From contig CACYQO010000072.1 of NCBI GenBank assembly GCA_902776545.1, positions 1-35,291 of the forward strand: DNA of 35,291 nucleotides, written 5' to 3'. The stretch's first letter is position 1; every line of letters starts with the position of its first letter. Below the pieces are notes generated by a model. It searched no databases, had not been told where the DNA came from, and saw only the letters and a program-made list of their open reading frames with translations. Source of the stretch: an uncultured Prevotellaceae bacterium. GTDB taxonomy: Bacteria > Bacteroidota > Bacteroidia > Bacteroidales > Bacteroidaceae. Position numbers and translations under genes: made by a program. This document shows positions 6,560 to 15,327 of the stretch, one piece after another.

Positions 6560-7966
6560 ATGAATACATTATTCGACAAAATTTGGGACAGGCACGTGGT
6601 GCAGGAGGTGGCGGACGGACCGACGCAGCTGTATATCGACAGGCTGTACTGTCATGAGGTGACGACGCCGCAGGCCTTCGACGGACTGAGGGCGAGGGGA
6701 CTGAAGTGTTTCCGTCCGCAGCAGATCTTCTGCATGCCCGACCATAACACGCCCACGCACGATCAGGACAAACCGATTGCCGATCCTGTGGGCAAGAAAC
6801 AGGTGGATGCGCTGGAGCGTAATGCCGCAGAGTTCGGACTGACGCACTTCGGGATGTTCTCGAAGGACAACGGCATCATCCACGTCGTGGGGCCTGAGAA
6901 GGGTCTGAGTCTGCCGGGTATGACCATCGTCTGCGGTGACTCACATACCTCGACGCACGGTGCGATGGGTGCTGTGGCTTTCGGCATCGGCACCTCGGAG
7001 GTGGAGATGGTGCTGGCCTCGCAATGCATTCTCCAGCAGAAGCCGAAGTCGATGCGGATTTCGATCAACGGCAGGTTAGGGAAGGGCGTGACGGCGAAAG
7101 ACGTGGCGCTCTATCTGATGGCGCAGCTGACGACCTCCGGGGCCACGGGGTACTTCGTGGAGTATGCCGGTGACGTGGTGCGCGAGATGTCGATGGAAGG
7201 CCGTCTGACGCTCTGTAACCTCTCGATAGAGATGGGTGCCAGAGGTGGTTTCGTGGCGCCTGACGAGACGACGTTTGCGTATCTGAAAGGCCGTGAGTAT
7301 GCCCCGAAGGGGGAGGACTGGGAGAAGACCGTAAGCTATTGGAAGACGTTGAAGAGCGGCGATGACGCTGTGTTTGATAAGGAGCTGGTTTTCAGCGCAG
7401 AAGATATCGAACCGAGAATCACTTATGGAACCAATCCGGGGATGGGGATAGGGATTACGGAAAAGATTCCTGGGAGTCAGGAGTCGGGAGTCAGGAGTCT
7501 GGAGAAGGGAGTCAGGAGTCAGGAGAGGGCGCTTGAATATATGGGATTCGAGGCCGGGCAGAAGTTGTTGGGCACGAAGGTGGACTATGTGTTCCTCGGG
7601 GCCTGTACGAACGGCCGTATCGAAGACTTCCGGGCGTTTGCCTCGATCGTGAAGGGACGTAAGAAGGCTGAAGATGTGGTGGCGTGGCTGGTGCCAGGCT
7701 CGTGGGCTGTGGACAAGCAGATCCGCGAGGAAGGTCTCGACAAGGTGCTGGCTGAGGCTGGCTTTGAGATCCGACAGCCGGGATGTTCCGCGTGTCTGGC
7801 GATGAACGACGACAAGGTGCCTGCCGGGAAGCTCGCCGTGTCTACCTCTAACCGTAACTTCGAAGGTCGTCAGGGTCCCGGTGCCCGTACCGTCCTCGCA
7901 TCGCCCCTCACCGCCGCTGCTGCCGCCGTCACAGGTGTGATTACAGATCCTAGAGAATTAATTTAG
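6560..7966 (+). CDS. leuC: 3-isopropylmalate dehydratase, large subunit
   Basis: With LeuD it isomerises 2- to 3-isopropylmalate, and in some organisms also citramalate to 3-methylmalate. The 468-residue aconitase-family protein keeps [23 protein letters not shown], the Fe-S cysteines in FLGACTNGR and [11 protein letters not shown], and the C-terminal [19 protein letters not shown]-type segment. The oddity is at residues about 305-323: eight GGAGTCA-type heptamers (7473-7528) encode a Gly/Ser/Gln/Glu/Val/Arg stretch in the linker between the [10 protein letters not shown] segment and LEYMGF. Other LeuC proteins have an unrelated loop there. The frame is kept, but gain or loss of one unit would break it. 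leuD follows after a hairpin-filled gap. Confidence 0.95.
   Translation: MNTLFDKIWDRHVVQEVADGPTQLYIDRLYCHEVTTPQAFDGLRARGLKCFRPQQIFCMPDHNTPTHDQDKPIADPVGKKQVDALERNAAEFGLTHFGMFSKDNGIIHVVGPEKGLSLPGMTIVCGDSHTSTHGAMGAVAFGIGTSEVEMVLASQCILQQKPKSMRISINGRLGKGVTAKDVALYLMAQLTTSGATGYFVEYAGDVVREMSMEGRLTLCNLSIEMGARGGFVAPDETTFAYLKGREYAPKGEDWEKTVSYWKTLKSGDDAVFDKELVFSAEDIEPRITYGTNPGMGIGITEKIPGSQESGVRSLEKGVRSQERALEYMGFEAGQKLLGTKVDYVFLGACTNGRIEDFRAFASIVKGRKKAEDVVAWLVPGSWAVDKQIREEGLDKVLAEAGFEIRQPGCSACLAMNDDKVPAGKLAVSTSNRNFEGRQGPGARTVLASPLTAAAAAVTGVITDPRELI
7473..7528 (+). repeat. Heptamer array inside leuC, 8 units of GGAGTCA
   Basis: Eight consecutive 7-bp units (GGAGTCA, with third-to-seventh-base variants) lie inside the coding frame. 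The same unit recurs in the thioesterase gene at 19573-19642. Confidence 0.9.
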
Positions 7967-8048
7967 CAACGGACGACAGGACTAAAGGACTTTATCCTAA
8001 AAACAGTATACAGAAAGAAAAAAGTCCTAAAGTCGTGTAGTCCGTTGC
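7966..8048 (+). repeat. GGAC-type hairpin, copy 1 (leuC-leuD gap)
   Basis: GCAACGGACGACAGGACT and following bases (from 7966) pair with AGTCGTGTAGTCCGTTGC (to 8048); AAAGGACTTT pairs with AAAGTCCT. The stem covers almost the whole gap between the leuC stop and leuD. A second copy with the same outer arms lies at 10216-10277. Confidence 0.8.
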
Positions 8049-8062
8049 AAAAAATAAAGAAT

Positions 8063-8659
8063 ATGAAACAGAAGTTTGACGTAATAACGAGTACCTGTGT
8101 GCCGCTGCCGTTGGAGAATGTGGACACAGACCAGATCATACCCGCACGCTTCCTGAAGGCAACGACGAGGGAGGAGAGCTTTTTCGGAGATAACCTGTTC
8201 CGCGACTGGCGCTATCAGGCCGACGGCACGCTGAACAAGGACTTTGTGTTGAACGATCCCACCTACGGCGGCTGTATCCTCGTGGCAGGCAAGAACTTCG
8301 GCTCGGGGTCGAGTCGTGAGCATGCCGCCTGGGCCATCGCAGGCTATGGCTTCCGCGTGGTCATCAGCAGCTTCTTCGCCGATATCCACAAGAACAATGA
8401 GCTGAATAATTTCGTATTGCCTGTGCAAGTGAGCGAGGATTTCCTCGCTGAGCTCTTTCAGAGTATTCAGAGCAATCCGAGTACTCTGATTAAAGTCGAT
8501 CTCCCCAATCAGACAGTCACAAACCTCTCTACCGGCCGTAGCGAGCACTTCGATATCAACGGCTATAAGAAGCATTGCCTGATGAACGGCCTCGACGACA
8601 TTGACTTCCTGATGGAGAACCAAAACAAGACGGAACAATGGGAACAGCTGAACAAGTAG
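8063..8659 (+). CDS. leuD: 3-isopropylmalate dehydratase, small subunit
   Basis: Forms the swivelling domain that completes the LeuCD isomerase. The 198-residue protein shows the family's NVDTDQIIPARFL (about 18-30) and the substrate loop GKNFGSGSSREHAAWAI (about 77-93). ATG 8063 is preferred over the upstream TTG at 8045, because the extension would come from the hairpin repeat and is not conserved. Its last 22 bases overlap the next gene, which suggests translational coupling. It is slightly longer at the C-terminus than simple archaeal LeuD, as usual for bacterial two-subunit enzymes. Confidence 0.94.
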   Translation: MKQKFDVITSTCVPLPLENVDTDQIIPARFLKATTREESFFGDNLFRDWRYQADGTLNKDFVLNDPTYGGCILVAGKNFGSGSSREHAAWAIAGYGFRVVISSFFADIHKNNELNNFVLPVQVSEDFLAELFQSIQSNPSTLIKVDLPNQTVTNLSTGRSEHFDINGYKKHCLMNGLDDIDFLMENQNKTEQWEQLNK

Positions 8660-10212
8660 GACAGTACAAGCGTCTGCAGCCGTTTGTGGAGATCATGGAC
8701 TCCACGTTGCGCGACGGTGAGCAGACCAGCGGCGTGAGCTTCCTGCCTCACGAGAAACTGATCATCGCCCGTATGCTGCTCAGCGACCTGAACGTTGACC
8801 GTATCGAGGTGGCTTCGGCGAAGGTGTCGGAAGGTGAGAAGGAAGCCGTGAGCATGATTTGCCGCTATGCTGCGAAGGTGGATATGCTCAGTAGGGTGGA
8901 GGTCTTAGGATTCATCGACGGCGGACAGAGCATCGACTGGATAGACTCCTGTGGCTGTAAAACCGTGAACCTGCTGGCGAAAGGCTCGCTGCGCCATTGT
9001 CAGGAGCAGTTGAAGAAGACCCCTGAGGAGCATATCGACGACATCATCGGAGCGGTGAGGTACGCCCGGCAGAAACGGATGACCGTGAACCTTTACCTCG
9101 AAGACTGGTCGAACGGTATGAAAGAATCGCCGTTCTATGTCTATCAGGTGATGGACGCCCTCTGCGACATCGGCATCCGGCGGTTTATGCTGCCCGACAC
9201 ATTAGGCATCATGAATCCCCTGCAGTGTATCGAGTACTTCCGGAAGATGATCAAGCGCTATCCTGATACGCACTTCGACTTCCATGCCCACAACGACTAC
9301 GACCTCGCCGTGTCGAACTCTCTCGCTGCTGCCCTGAGCGGGGCGAAAGGTCTGCATGTGACGGTAAACGGTCTGGGGGAGCGCTGCGGCAATGCCCCGT
9401 TGTCGAGTGTGCAGGTGATTCTGAAGGACCAGTTCAATGCCAAGACCAATATCCGCGAAGACAAGCTCAACGACATCTCCCGTATGGTGGAGAGTTATAG
9501 CGGCATCGCCGTCGCCCCGAACCAGCCCATCATCGGCGATAACGTGTTTACGCAGGTGGCGGGTGTGCATGCCGACGGCGACAAGAAGAGCGGACTCTAT
9601 CAGAACGCCCTCGTGCCGGAGCGTTTCGGACGCCGGAGGGAGTACGATCTGGGTAAAAACAGCGGCAAGGCGAACATCGCCAAGAACCTGGAGGAACTCG
9701 GTCTGGAACTCACGCCGGAACAGACGCGACGCGTGACGCAGCGCATCACAGAACTGGGTGACAAGAAGGAGCGCGTGACCAAAGACGACCTGCCCTTCAT
9801 CGTGAGCGATGTGCTGAAGCATGATGCCCCCGAGGACAAGGTGAAGTTGGTGAGTTATGTGGTATCCACGGCCTACGGTCTGAAGCCCGGAGCGAACATC
9901 AAGGTGGAGATCAACGGTCAGGCTTATGAGGCTTCGGCAACGGGCGACGGTCAGTATGACGCCTTCGTGAAGTCATTGAGGTATATCTATAAGAAGTACC
10001 TGAACCGTACGTTCCCCATCCTCGAGAACTACGCCGTCACCATCCCGCCGGGTGGCCGTACCGACGCCCTCGTGCAGACGGTCATCACGTGGAATGACAA
10101 CGGCAAGATTCTCCGTACCCGTGGCCTCGATGCCGACCAGACGGAGGCTGCCATCAAGGCTACGTTTAAGATGCTGAACATCTTTGAAAATGAACAGAAA
10201 AATGAATTATAA
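8638..10212 (+). CDS. LeuA-family synthase 2, possible (R)-citramalate synthase
   Basis: A 524-residue paralogue of LeuA with MDSTLRDGEQTSG (about 19-31), metal-binding DFHAHNDYDLA (about 215-225), GLGERCGNAPLSS and a C-terminal LeuA-type regulatory domain (about 400-515). In Bacteroidetes such second copies lie in leu operons and are annotated either as 2-isopropylmalate synthase 2 or as citramalate synthase, which makes the isoleucine precursor from pyruvate and acetyl-CoA. LeuCD and LeuB would then serve both pathways. No threonine dehydratase gene (ilvA) is in this cluster, which fits the citramalate idea but does not prove it. The gene overlaps leuD by 22 nt. Confidence 0.85.
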   Translation: MGTAEQVGQYKRLQPFVEIMDSTLRDGEQTSGVSFLPHEKLIIARMLLSDLNVDRIEVASAKVSEGEKEAVSMICRYAAKVDMLSRVEVLGFIDGGQSIDWIDSCGCKTVNLLAKGSLRHCQEQLKKTPEEHIDDIIGAVRYARQKRMTVNLYLEDWSNGMKESPFYVYQVMDALCDIGIRRFMLPDTLGIMNPLQCIEYFRKMIKRYPDTHFDFHAHNDYDLAVSNSLAAALSGAKGLHVTVNGLGERCGNAPLSSVQVILKDQFNAKTNIREDKLNDISRMVESYSGIAVAPNQPIIGDNVFTQVAGVHADGDKKSGLYQNALVPERFGRRREYDLGKNSGKANIAKNLEELGLELTPEQTRRVTQRITELGDKKERVTKDDLPFIVSDVLKHDAPEDKVKLVSYVVSTAYGLKPGANIKVEINGQAYEASATGDGQYDAFVKSLRYIYKKYLNRTFPILENYAVTIPPGGRTDALVQTVITWNDNGKILRTRGLDADQTEAAIKATFKMLNIFENEQKNEL

Positions 10213-10215
10213 TCA

Positions 10216-10277
10216 GCAACGGACAACAGGACTTAAGGACTTTATAAAAGAGTCGTGTTAGTCCTGTAGTCCGTTGC
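10216..10277 (+). repeat. GGAC-type hairpin, copy 2 (gap before leuB)
   Basis: GCAACGGACAACAGGACT (from 10216) faces AGTCCTGTAGTCCGTTGC (to 10277). The outer arms match the copy in the leuC-leuD gap. Confidence 0.8.
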
Positions 10278-10292
10278 AAAATAAAAAAAACT

Positions 10293-11354
10293 ATGAAACT
10301 TAAAATTGCGATTCTCGCGGGCGATGGTATCGGACCGGAGATTATGAAACAAGGTGTGGCTGTGCTCGACGCTGTGGCAAAGAAGTGCGGACACGAGTTT
10401 GAATACGAGGAGGCCATCTGTGGTGCCCATGCCATCGAAGAGGTGGGCGATCCTTATCCCGACAGCACCCACGAGGTGTGTATGAAGGCCGACGCCGTGC
10501 TGTTTGCCGCTGTGGGAGACCTGAAGTACGACAACAATCCCACGCTGAAGATCCGTCCTGAGACAGGTCTGCTGGCGATGCGTAAGAAGCTCGGACTGTT
10601 TGCGAATGTACGTCCTGTGGCTACGTTCGACTGTCTGTTGCACAAGTCTCCCCTGAAAGAGGAACTGCTGCGTGGTGCCGATTTCGTGGTGATCCGCGAA
10701 CTGACGGGCGGCATGTATTTCGGCGAGAAATATCAGGACAACGACAAGGCCTACGATACCGACATCTACACCCGTCCTGAGATCGAACGCATCCTGAAGG
10801 TGGCCTTCGAGATGGCGATGACGCGTCGTAAGCACCTGACGGTCGTTGACAAGGCGAACGTGCTGGCTTCCAGTCGTCTGTGGCGTCAGATCGCCAAAGA
10901 GATAGAACCCCATTATCCCGAGGTGACGACCGACTACATGTTCATCGACAATGCCTCGATGCGTGTGCTGACGGAGCCCCGGTTCTTCGATGTCATCGTG
11001 ACGGAGAACACCTTCGGCGACATCCTCACCGACGAGACCTCGTGTATCACAGGCTCTATGGGTTTGCAGCCATCGTCATCATTAGGTGAGCACACCCCGT
11101 TGTTCGAGCCTGTTCACGGTTCTTGGCCGCAGGCAGCAGGACAGAACATCGCCAATCCCCTGGCACAGATCCTCTCTGCCGCAATGCTGCTCGAGCACTT
11201 CGGCCTGAACAAGGAGGGTGCCCTTATCCGTGATGCCGTGAATGCCTCGCTCGATGCCAATGTCCGCACGCCGGAGATTCAGGTGGAAGGCGGAGCTAAG
11301 TATGGCACCCGTGAGGTAGGAGAGTGGATCGTTGATTATATAATTAGGAATTAG
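10293..11354 (+). CDS. leuB: 3-isopropylmalate dehydrogenase
   Basis: Oxidises and decarboxylates 3-isopropylmalate with NAD+ to 2-oxoisocaproate, the last leucine-specific step before transamination. The 353-residue protein has the family start [13 protein letters not shown] (6-18), [15 protein letters not shown], the substrate motif [10 protein letters not shown], the catalytic VDKANVL and the metal/NAD region [14 protein letters not shown] followed by [12 protein letters not shown]. The length is normal. The last codons and the stop (IIRN-stop) are formed by an AATTAGG heptamer array, so the C-terminus is set by the repeat. It may also act on 3-methylmalate if the preceding synthase makes citramalate. 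Confidence 0.95.
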   Translation: MKLKIAILAGDGIGPEIMKQGVAVLDAVAKKCGHEFEYEEAICGAHAIEEVGDPYPDSTHEVCMKADAVLFAAVGDLKYDNNPTLKIRPETGLLAMRKKLGLFANVRPVATFDCLLHKSPLKEELLRGADFVVIRELTGGMYFGEKYQDNDKAYDTDIYTRPEIERILKVAFEMAMTRRKHLTVVDKANVLASSRLWRQIAKEIEPHYPEVTTDYMFIDNASMRVLTEPRFFDVIVTENTFGDILTDETSCITGSMGLQPSSSLGEHTPLFEPVHGSWPQAAGQNIANPLAQILSAAMLLEHFGLNKEGALIRDAVNASLDANVRTPEIQVEGGAKYGTREVGEWIVDYIIRN

Positions 11355-11575
11355 AAATTAGGAATTAGAAATTAGAAATTAGAAATTAGGAATTAGGAAT
11401 GAGGAATTATGATATCTTCTATAGGCGGATAATGCGGTGTGAGAATTCCAGCGGATGGTTGATTATGCGTGAGATTTTTGGCGGGTGGATGACACGGTCT
11501 GGAATTATAGGGTGCAGGTTCTGGGCTTGCATGGTAATCATAATTTCTAATTTCTCATTCCTAATTCCTAATTTG
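11342..11575 (+). repeat. Heptamer hairpin element, copy 2 (leuB-TPR gap)
   Basis: Ten AATTAGG/AATTAGA-type units (11342-11411) form the left arm and include the leuB stop. The core starts ATGATATCTTCTATAGGC at 11409 and ends CTGGGCTTGCATGGTAATCA at 11540, with about 94 bases between these blocks, more than in copy 1. The right arm (11541-11575) carries the inverted units (TAATTTC, CATTCC, TAATTCC) and is translated as part of the next gene's signal peptide. Confidence 0.85.
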
Positions 11576-12196
11576 GCTGCGCAAACGCGCAGCCAGTGGC
11601 GTGATTCCCTCGAGGTGCTGAATAGCCAGTTGCGGCAGCATCCGAATGACGTAAACCTCAGGCTGCTGAAGGCTGAGGCGAATGTTAATCTGGAGGAGTG
11701 GGACTATGCCCTGGCGGAGTACGGCCGTATCCTGAGGGCTGACGAACGGAACCTCGCGGCGCTCTTCTTCCGGGCATACGTCCATGAGAAGCAGCGCCAC
11801 TATACCGAGGCGAAGGCCGACTACGACGCCTTCCTCGCCATCGAGCCTCTGCACCTGGAGGCCCGCTTGGGACTGGCGCATGTGTTGCAGAAGATGGGCA
11901 AGAAGAAGGATGCCGCAGACGAGCTGAACCATATCGTGCAGATGTTCCCCGACAGCGCCGATGCCTATGCTGCCCGTGCGGCTTTTGAGACGGAACAGCA
12001 GCAGTACGATGTGGCCGCTTATGACTGGGGCGAAGCCGCACGTCTTCGTCCAGACAATGTTGACTACACGATCTCAAAAGTCGATGTCTTGCTCCGTCTT
12101 GGCCGTAAGCGTGAAGCCCGTGAAGCCCTTGATGATCTGGTCTCTAAAGGCACGCCCCGAGGTATCCTGAAAGAATGGTATGACCGAATAAAGTGA
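11489..12196 (+). CDS. Exported tetratricopeptide-repeat protein
   Basis: A protein of about 235 residues with at least four TPR-like helix pairs after the signal region (NVNLRLLKAEANVNLEEWDYALAEY, NLAALFFRAYVHEKQRHYTEAKADY, HLEARLGLAHVLQKMGKKKDAADEL, SADAYAARAAFETEQQQYDVAAYDW). The N-terminus has arginines, then a hydrophobic stretch MVIIISNFSFLIPNL ending in AAQ, a plausible signal peptide. The hydrophobic part is encoded by the right arm of a heptamer repeat. Starts at 11399 and 11531 are also in frame; 11489 gives a charged n-region, but the choice is uncertain. No partner is known. It sits between leuB and a lipoprotein pyrophosphatase and ends close to it, so the two may be co-transcribed. 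Confidence 0.75.
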   Translation: MTRSGIIGCRFWACMVIIISNFSFLIPNLAAQTRSQWRDSLEVLNSQLRQHPNDVNLRLLKAEANVNLEEWDYALAEYGRILRADERNLAALFFRAYVHEKQRHYTEAKADYDAFLAIEPLHLEARLGLAHVLQKMGKKKDAADELNHIVQMFPDSADAYAARAAFETEQQQYDVAAYDWGEAARLRPDNVDYTISKVDVLLRLGRKREAREALDDLVSKGTPRGILKEWYDRIK

Positions 12197-12219
12197 CAAT
12201 AATAACCTTACATAAAGAG

Positions 12220-13323
12220 ATGATGAAATTAAAGTATTTTTTGTATGCCCTGCTGACTTTACTGATTGTCAGCTGTAGTACCGTAGACAATCCCACTGTC
12301 AATCCGGAACCCCAGATACCGTCATACCGCGATATCCTGGCCAGACTTGACTGGGGCACAGATACAACATTTGTCTATGGACATAAGACACCCGACGTGG
12401 ATGCCGTCACCTCGGCACTATCATACGCCTCGCTCATGCGTGCCCTTGGCTATAACTGTAAGGCGAAAGTCTCAACCCCTACCAATAGGGAGACGGCCTA
12501 TATTTCCGATCGGCTTGGCTTCGCACTGCCCGAACTGAAGAGTTCGGTGGCGGCAGGCACACGACTGATCCTGACCGACCACAGCGACTATGCCCAATGC
12601 GTGGATGGTGCCAAGGAGGCCAGGATCCTCCAGAAGATCGACCATCATATCGAGGGTGACATCGCCGATGCCACCATACCTTATGTGAGGCGTGAGATGG
12701 TAGGTTCCACCTGTACCATCATCTTCGGCTGCTTTAACGAATTGGGGGTTCCAATCGATGACGAGTCGGCCAGGATTATGCTGGCAGGTATTGTCTCCGA
12801 TACCCGCAACCTTACCAAAACCACCACGAAAGGTGTCGATTCCACGGCATGGAAAGCACTCGTCTCACAGTTACGGTTGGAAGACCAGATTGCAGAGATC
12901 AACCGCGGGATGGAAGAGGCTGCGTACAACTACGACGGCATGACCGATGCTGAGATTCTGCTCTCCGACTACAAAGACTATGAGATCGGCGAGCATCTGA
13001 TTGGCTTCGGCAGTCTGGTATGCAAGGAGACAGAGATGGATGCCTTTATCACCCGTATGTTGGCCGTGATGCCCGAGGTGATGAAACAGAAAGGGCGTGA
13101 CATGATCTTTGCGAAGATAGACAACCTGATTCCTAATACAGATAAAAGCGAAAGTGCCTCCCCTTATATGGAGGAAGGCACTTATTTCATTTATTATGGC
13201 GAGGGTACGAAGGCTTTGGCAGAGTCGATCTTCGGCACTTCCTTGCGGGATGGCGTTACTTATACAAAGGAAAACCTGTCGCGCAAGCAGATTGTGCCGC
13301 TCATTACTGAAAAGCTGAAATAG
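12220..13323 (+). CDS. Lipoprotein DHH phosphoesterase, family II inorganic pyrophosphatase-like
   Basis: A 367-residue protein beginning with a lipoprotein signal (MMKLKYFLYALLTLLIVSC, lipobox LIVSC). The mature part follows the manganese-dependent family II pyrophosphatase plan: GHKTPDVDAVTSALSYASLM (usual GHxNPDxDxxxS), LTDHSDYAQ (usual LVDHNE), the IDHH signature, GSTCTII, and LAGIVSDTRNLTKTTTKGVD, followed by a DHHA2-like C-terminal domain. Family II enzymes are normally cytoplasmic, so a lipid-anchored copy is uncommon. Two motifs differ (N to K in the first, NE to SD in the third), so activity on pyrophosphate is not certain. The start is at one of two adjacent ATGs (12220 or 12223), 24 nt after the TPR gene. 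Confidence 0.8.
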   Translation: MMKLKYFLYALLTLLIVSCSTVDNPTVNPEPQIPSYRDILARLDWGTDTTFVYGHKTPDVDAVTSALSYASLMRALGYNCKAKVSTPTNRETAYISDRLGFALPELKSSVAAGTRLILTDHSDYAQCVDGAKEARILQKIDHHIEGDIADATIPYVRREMVGSTCTIIFGCFNELGVPIDDESARIMLAGIVSDTRNLTKTTTKGVDSTAWKALVSQLRLEDQIAEINRGMEEAAYNYDGMTDAEILLSDYKDYEIGEHLIGFGSLVCKETEMDAFITRMLAVMPEVMKQKGRDMIFAKIDNLIPNTDKSESASPYMEEGTYFIYYGEGTKALAESIFGTSLRDGVTYTKENLSRKQIVPLITEKLK

Positions 13324-13378
13324 CCACTTGGCTTCTCTCTTGTCGCTGATTTGTTAATATTTTGCTGCAAATTTGCTA

Positions 13379-13426
13379 AAATCTCCCGAAATAGTTGGCT
13401 ATTTGGGAGATTTAGTGTAATTTTGC
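13379..13426 (+). promoter_or_regulatory. ilvD promoter overlapped by a palindrome
   Basis: TAATTTTGC at 13418-13426 is a good -7 box. A weak -33 (TTGG, 13395-13398) lies 19 bp before it. The inverted repeat 13379-13394/13399-13413 (AAATCTCCC and AAATAG against CTATTT and GGGAGATTT, one bulged G) has its loop exactly on the -33 and fills the spacer. It could be an operator, or the terminator of the upstream gene. Confidence 0.6.
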
Positions 13427-13457
13427 AGCTAATTTCCGGAAATAAATACATACTTAT

Positions 13458-15275
13458 ATGAAAGAATCCTATAAACATCCATTGAGGAGTGCCGTCTGTA
13501 CGGAAGGCAGACGTATGGCAGGTTCCCGTGCCCTGTGGGTGGCCACAGGCATGAAGCATGAGCAGTTCGGTAAGCCGATCATCGCCGTCGTCAACTCCTT
13601 CACCCAGTTCGTTCCTGGTCATACCCATCTCCACGAGATCGGTCAGATCGTGCGTGAAGAGATTGAGAAGATGGGCTGTTATGCCGCAGAGTTCAATACC
13701 ATCGCCATCGACGACGGCATCGCCATGGGTCACGACGGCATGCTCTATTCGCTGCCCTCGCGTGACATCATCGCCGATAGCGTGGAATATATGGTCAATG
13801 CCCATAAGGCTGATGCGATGATCTGCATCTCCAACTGCGACAAGGTGACGCCGGGCATGCTGATGGCATCCATGCGACTGAATATCCCGACGGTGTTCTG
13901 TTCGGGTGGTCCGATGGAGGCTGGTAAATGGCGTGGCGAGAATGCCGACCTGATCACGGCCATGGTGAAGGGTGGTGATCCGACGGTGAGCGATGAGGAA
14001 CTGGCAGAGATTGAACAGTGCGCCTGTCCGGGCTGTGGTGCCTGCTCTGGTATGTTTACGGCCAACTCTATGAACTCGTTGACAGAGGCCATCGGTCTGT
14101 CGTTGCCCGGCAATGGCAGTATTTTGGCTACCCACAAGAACCGCGTCCAGCTGTTCCGTGATGCTGCACAGCTCATCGTGAAGAACGCGCTGAAATATTA
14201 TAAGGAGGGTGACGATAGCGTACTGCCCCGTAGCATCGCTACGCGTGATGCCTTCCTGAATGCTATGACACTCGACATTGCGATGGGTGCCTCGACGAAT
14301 ACCGTACTGCACCTGTTGGCCGTAGCACAGGAGGCAGAGGTAGACTTCAATATGAAGGATATCGACGCCCTGTCGCGCAAGGTGCCCTTCCTCTGCAAAC
14401 TCGCACCCAACTGGCAGAAATACTCCATTCAGGAGGAGAACCGCGCTGGTGGTATCCTGGGCATCCTGGGTGAATTGGCCAAGGGTGGACTGCTCCATCT
14501 CGACTGCAAGCGCGTCAATGGCGCAACGCTGGGCGAAGACATCCAGAAATATTGCATCACCGGCGAGACCATCGATCCCGAGGCTGAGCGCATCTATCGC
14601 AGTGCCCCCGGTGGTAAGTTCTCTACCGTGATGGGATCGCAGGATGCACAGTGGGAAACGCTCGATACCGACCGTGCCGAGGGTTGTATCCGCGATATCG
14701 AACATGCCTATACGAAGGATGGCGGTATGGCCGTGCTCTTCGGCAATATCGCGCAGGACGGCTGTGTGGTGAAGACTGCTGGTGTCGATGAAAGCCTCTG
14801 GCACTTCGAGGGTCCTGCCGTATGCTTCGATTCTCAGGAAGACGCCTGTGAGGGCATCCTCGGCGGTAAGGTGAAGAGTGGCGACTGCGTGGTCATCACC
14901 CACGAAGGTCCGAAGGGAGGTCCTGGTATGCAGGAGATGCTTTATCCCACGAGCTATATCAAATCGATGCACCTCGGCAAGGAGTGTGCGCTGATCACCG
15001 ACGGCCGTTTCTCTGGAGGCACATCCGGTCTCTCCATCGGTCATATCTCTCCCGAGGCTGCCAACGGCGGCAACATCGGTAAGATCAAGGACGGTGACAT
15101 CATCGTGATCGACATCCCCTCACGCTCCATCAACGTGAAGCTCTCCGACGAAGAACTCGCCGCCCGTCCCCAGCAGCCCTTGAAGCGCAACCGCGTGGTC
15201 TCCAAGGCCCTCCGAGCCTACGCCCAAAGCGTCGCCTCTGCCGACAAGGGTGGAATAAGGATTATTAATGAGTAA
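13458..15275 (+). CDS. ilvD: Dihydroxy-acid dehydratase
   Basis: Dehydrates the dihydroxy acids of the Val/Leu and Ile branches to 2-oxo acids. The 605-residue protein has [14 protein letters not shown] (124-137) and [18 protein letters not shown] (about 189-206), which carry cluster cysteines. The early segment [17 protein letters not shown] resembles the Escherichia coli enzyme, which lacks the extra cysteine of [2Fe-2S] homologues. An oxygen-sensitive [4Fe-4S] form is therefore likely (inference from the motif), fitting an anaerobe. The gene has its own promoter with a palindrome. Its last codons and stop lie in a TGAGTAA-type heptamer array. Confidence 0.95.
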   Translation: MKESYKHPLRSAVCTEGRRMAGSRALWVATGMKHEQFGKPIIAVVNSFTQFVPGHTHLHEIGQIVREEIEKMGCYAAEFNTIAIDDGIAMGHDGMLYSLPSRDIIADSVEYMVNAHKADAMICISNCDKVTPGMLMASMRLNIPTVFCSGGPMEAGKWRGENADLITAMVKGGDPTVSDEELAEIEQCACPGCGACSGMFTANSMNSLTEAIGLSLPGNGSILATHKNRVQLFRDAAQLIVKNALKYYKEGDDSVLPRSIATRDAFLNAMTLDIAMGASTNTVLHLLAVAQEAEVDFNMKDIDALSRKVPFLCKLAPNWQKYSIQEENRAGGILGILGELAKGGLLHLDCKRVNGATLGEDIQKYCITGETIDPEAERIYRSAPGGKFSTVMGSQDAQWETLDTDRAEGCIRDIEHAYTKDGGMAVLFGNIAQDGCVVKTAGVDESLWHFEGPAVCFDSQEDACEGILGGKVKSGDCVVITHEGPKGGPGMQEMLYPTSYIKSMHLGKECALITDGRFSGGTSGLSIGHISPEAANGGNIGKIKDGDIIVIDIPSRSINVKLSDEELAARPQQPLKRNRVVSKALRAYAQSVASADKGGIRIINE

Positions 15276-15322
15276 TGAGTAATGAGTAAAGAGTAATCAT
15301 AATTACTAATTTCTAATTCTAA
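15269..15322 (+). repeat. Heptamer arrays in the ilvD-ilvB gap
   Basis: TGAGTAA-type units (about 15269-15296) run into GTAATCAT (15293-15300), the right-hand end of the shared core. AATTACT, AATTTCT and AATTCTA units follow. It looks like a reduced or composite form of the hairpin element. Confidence 0.7.
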
Positions 15323-15327
15323 AGAAG

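Noticed and set aside
13260-15044. Long open frame on the minus strand across ilvD (594 codons)
   Set aside because: It lies antisense to a clear ilvD with family motifs. The open frame follows from the codon bias of ilvD, and the translation shows no domain.
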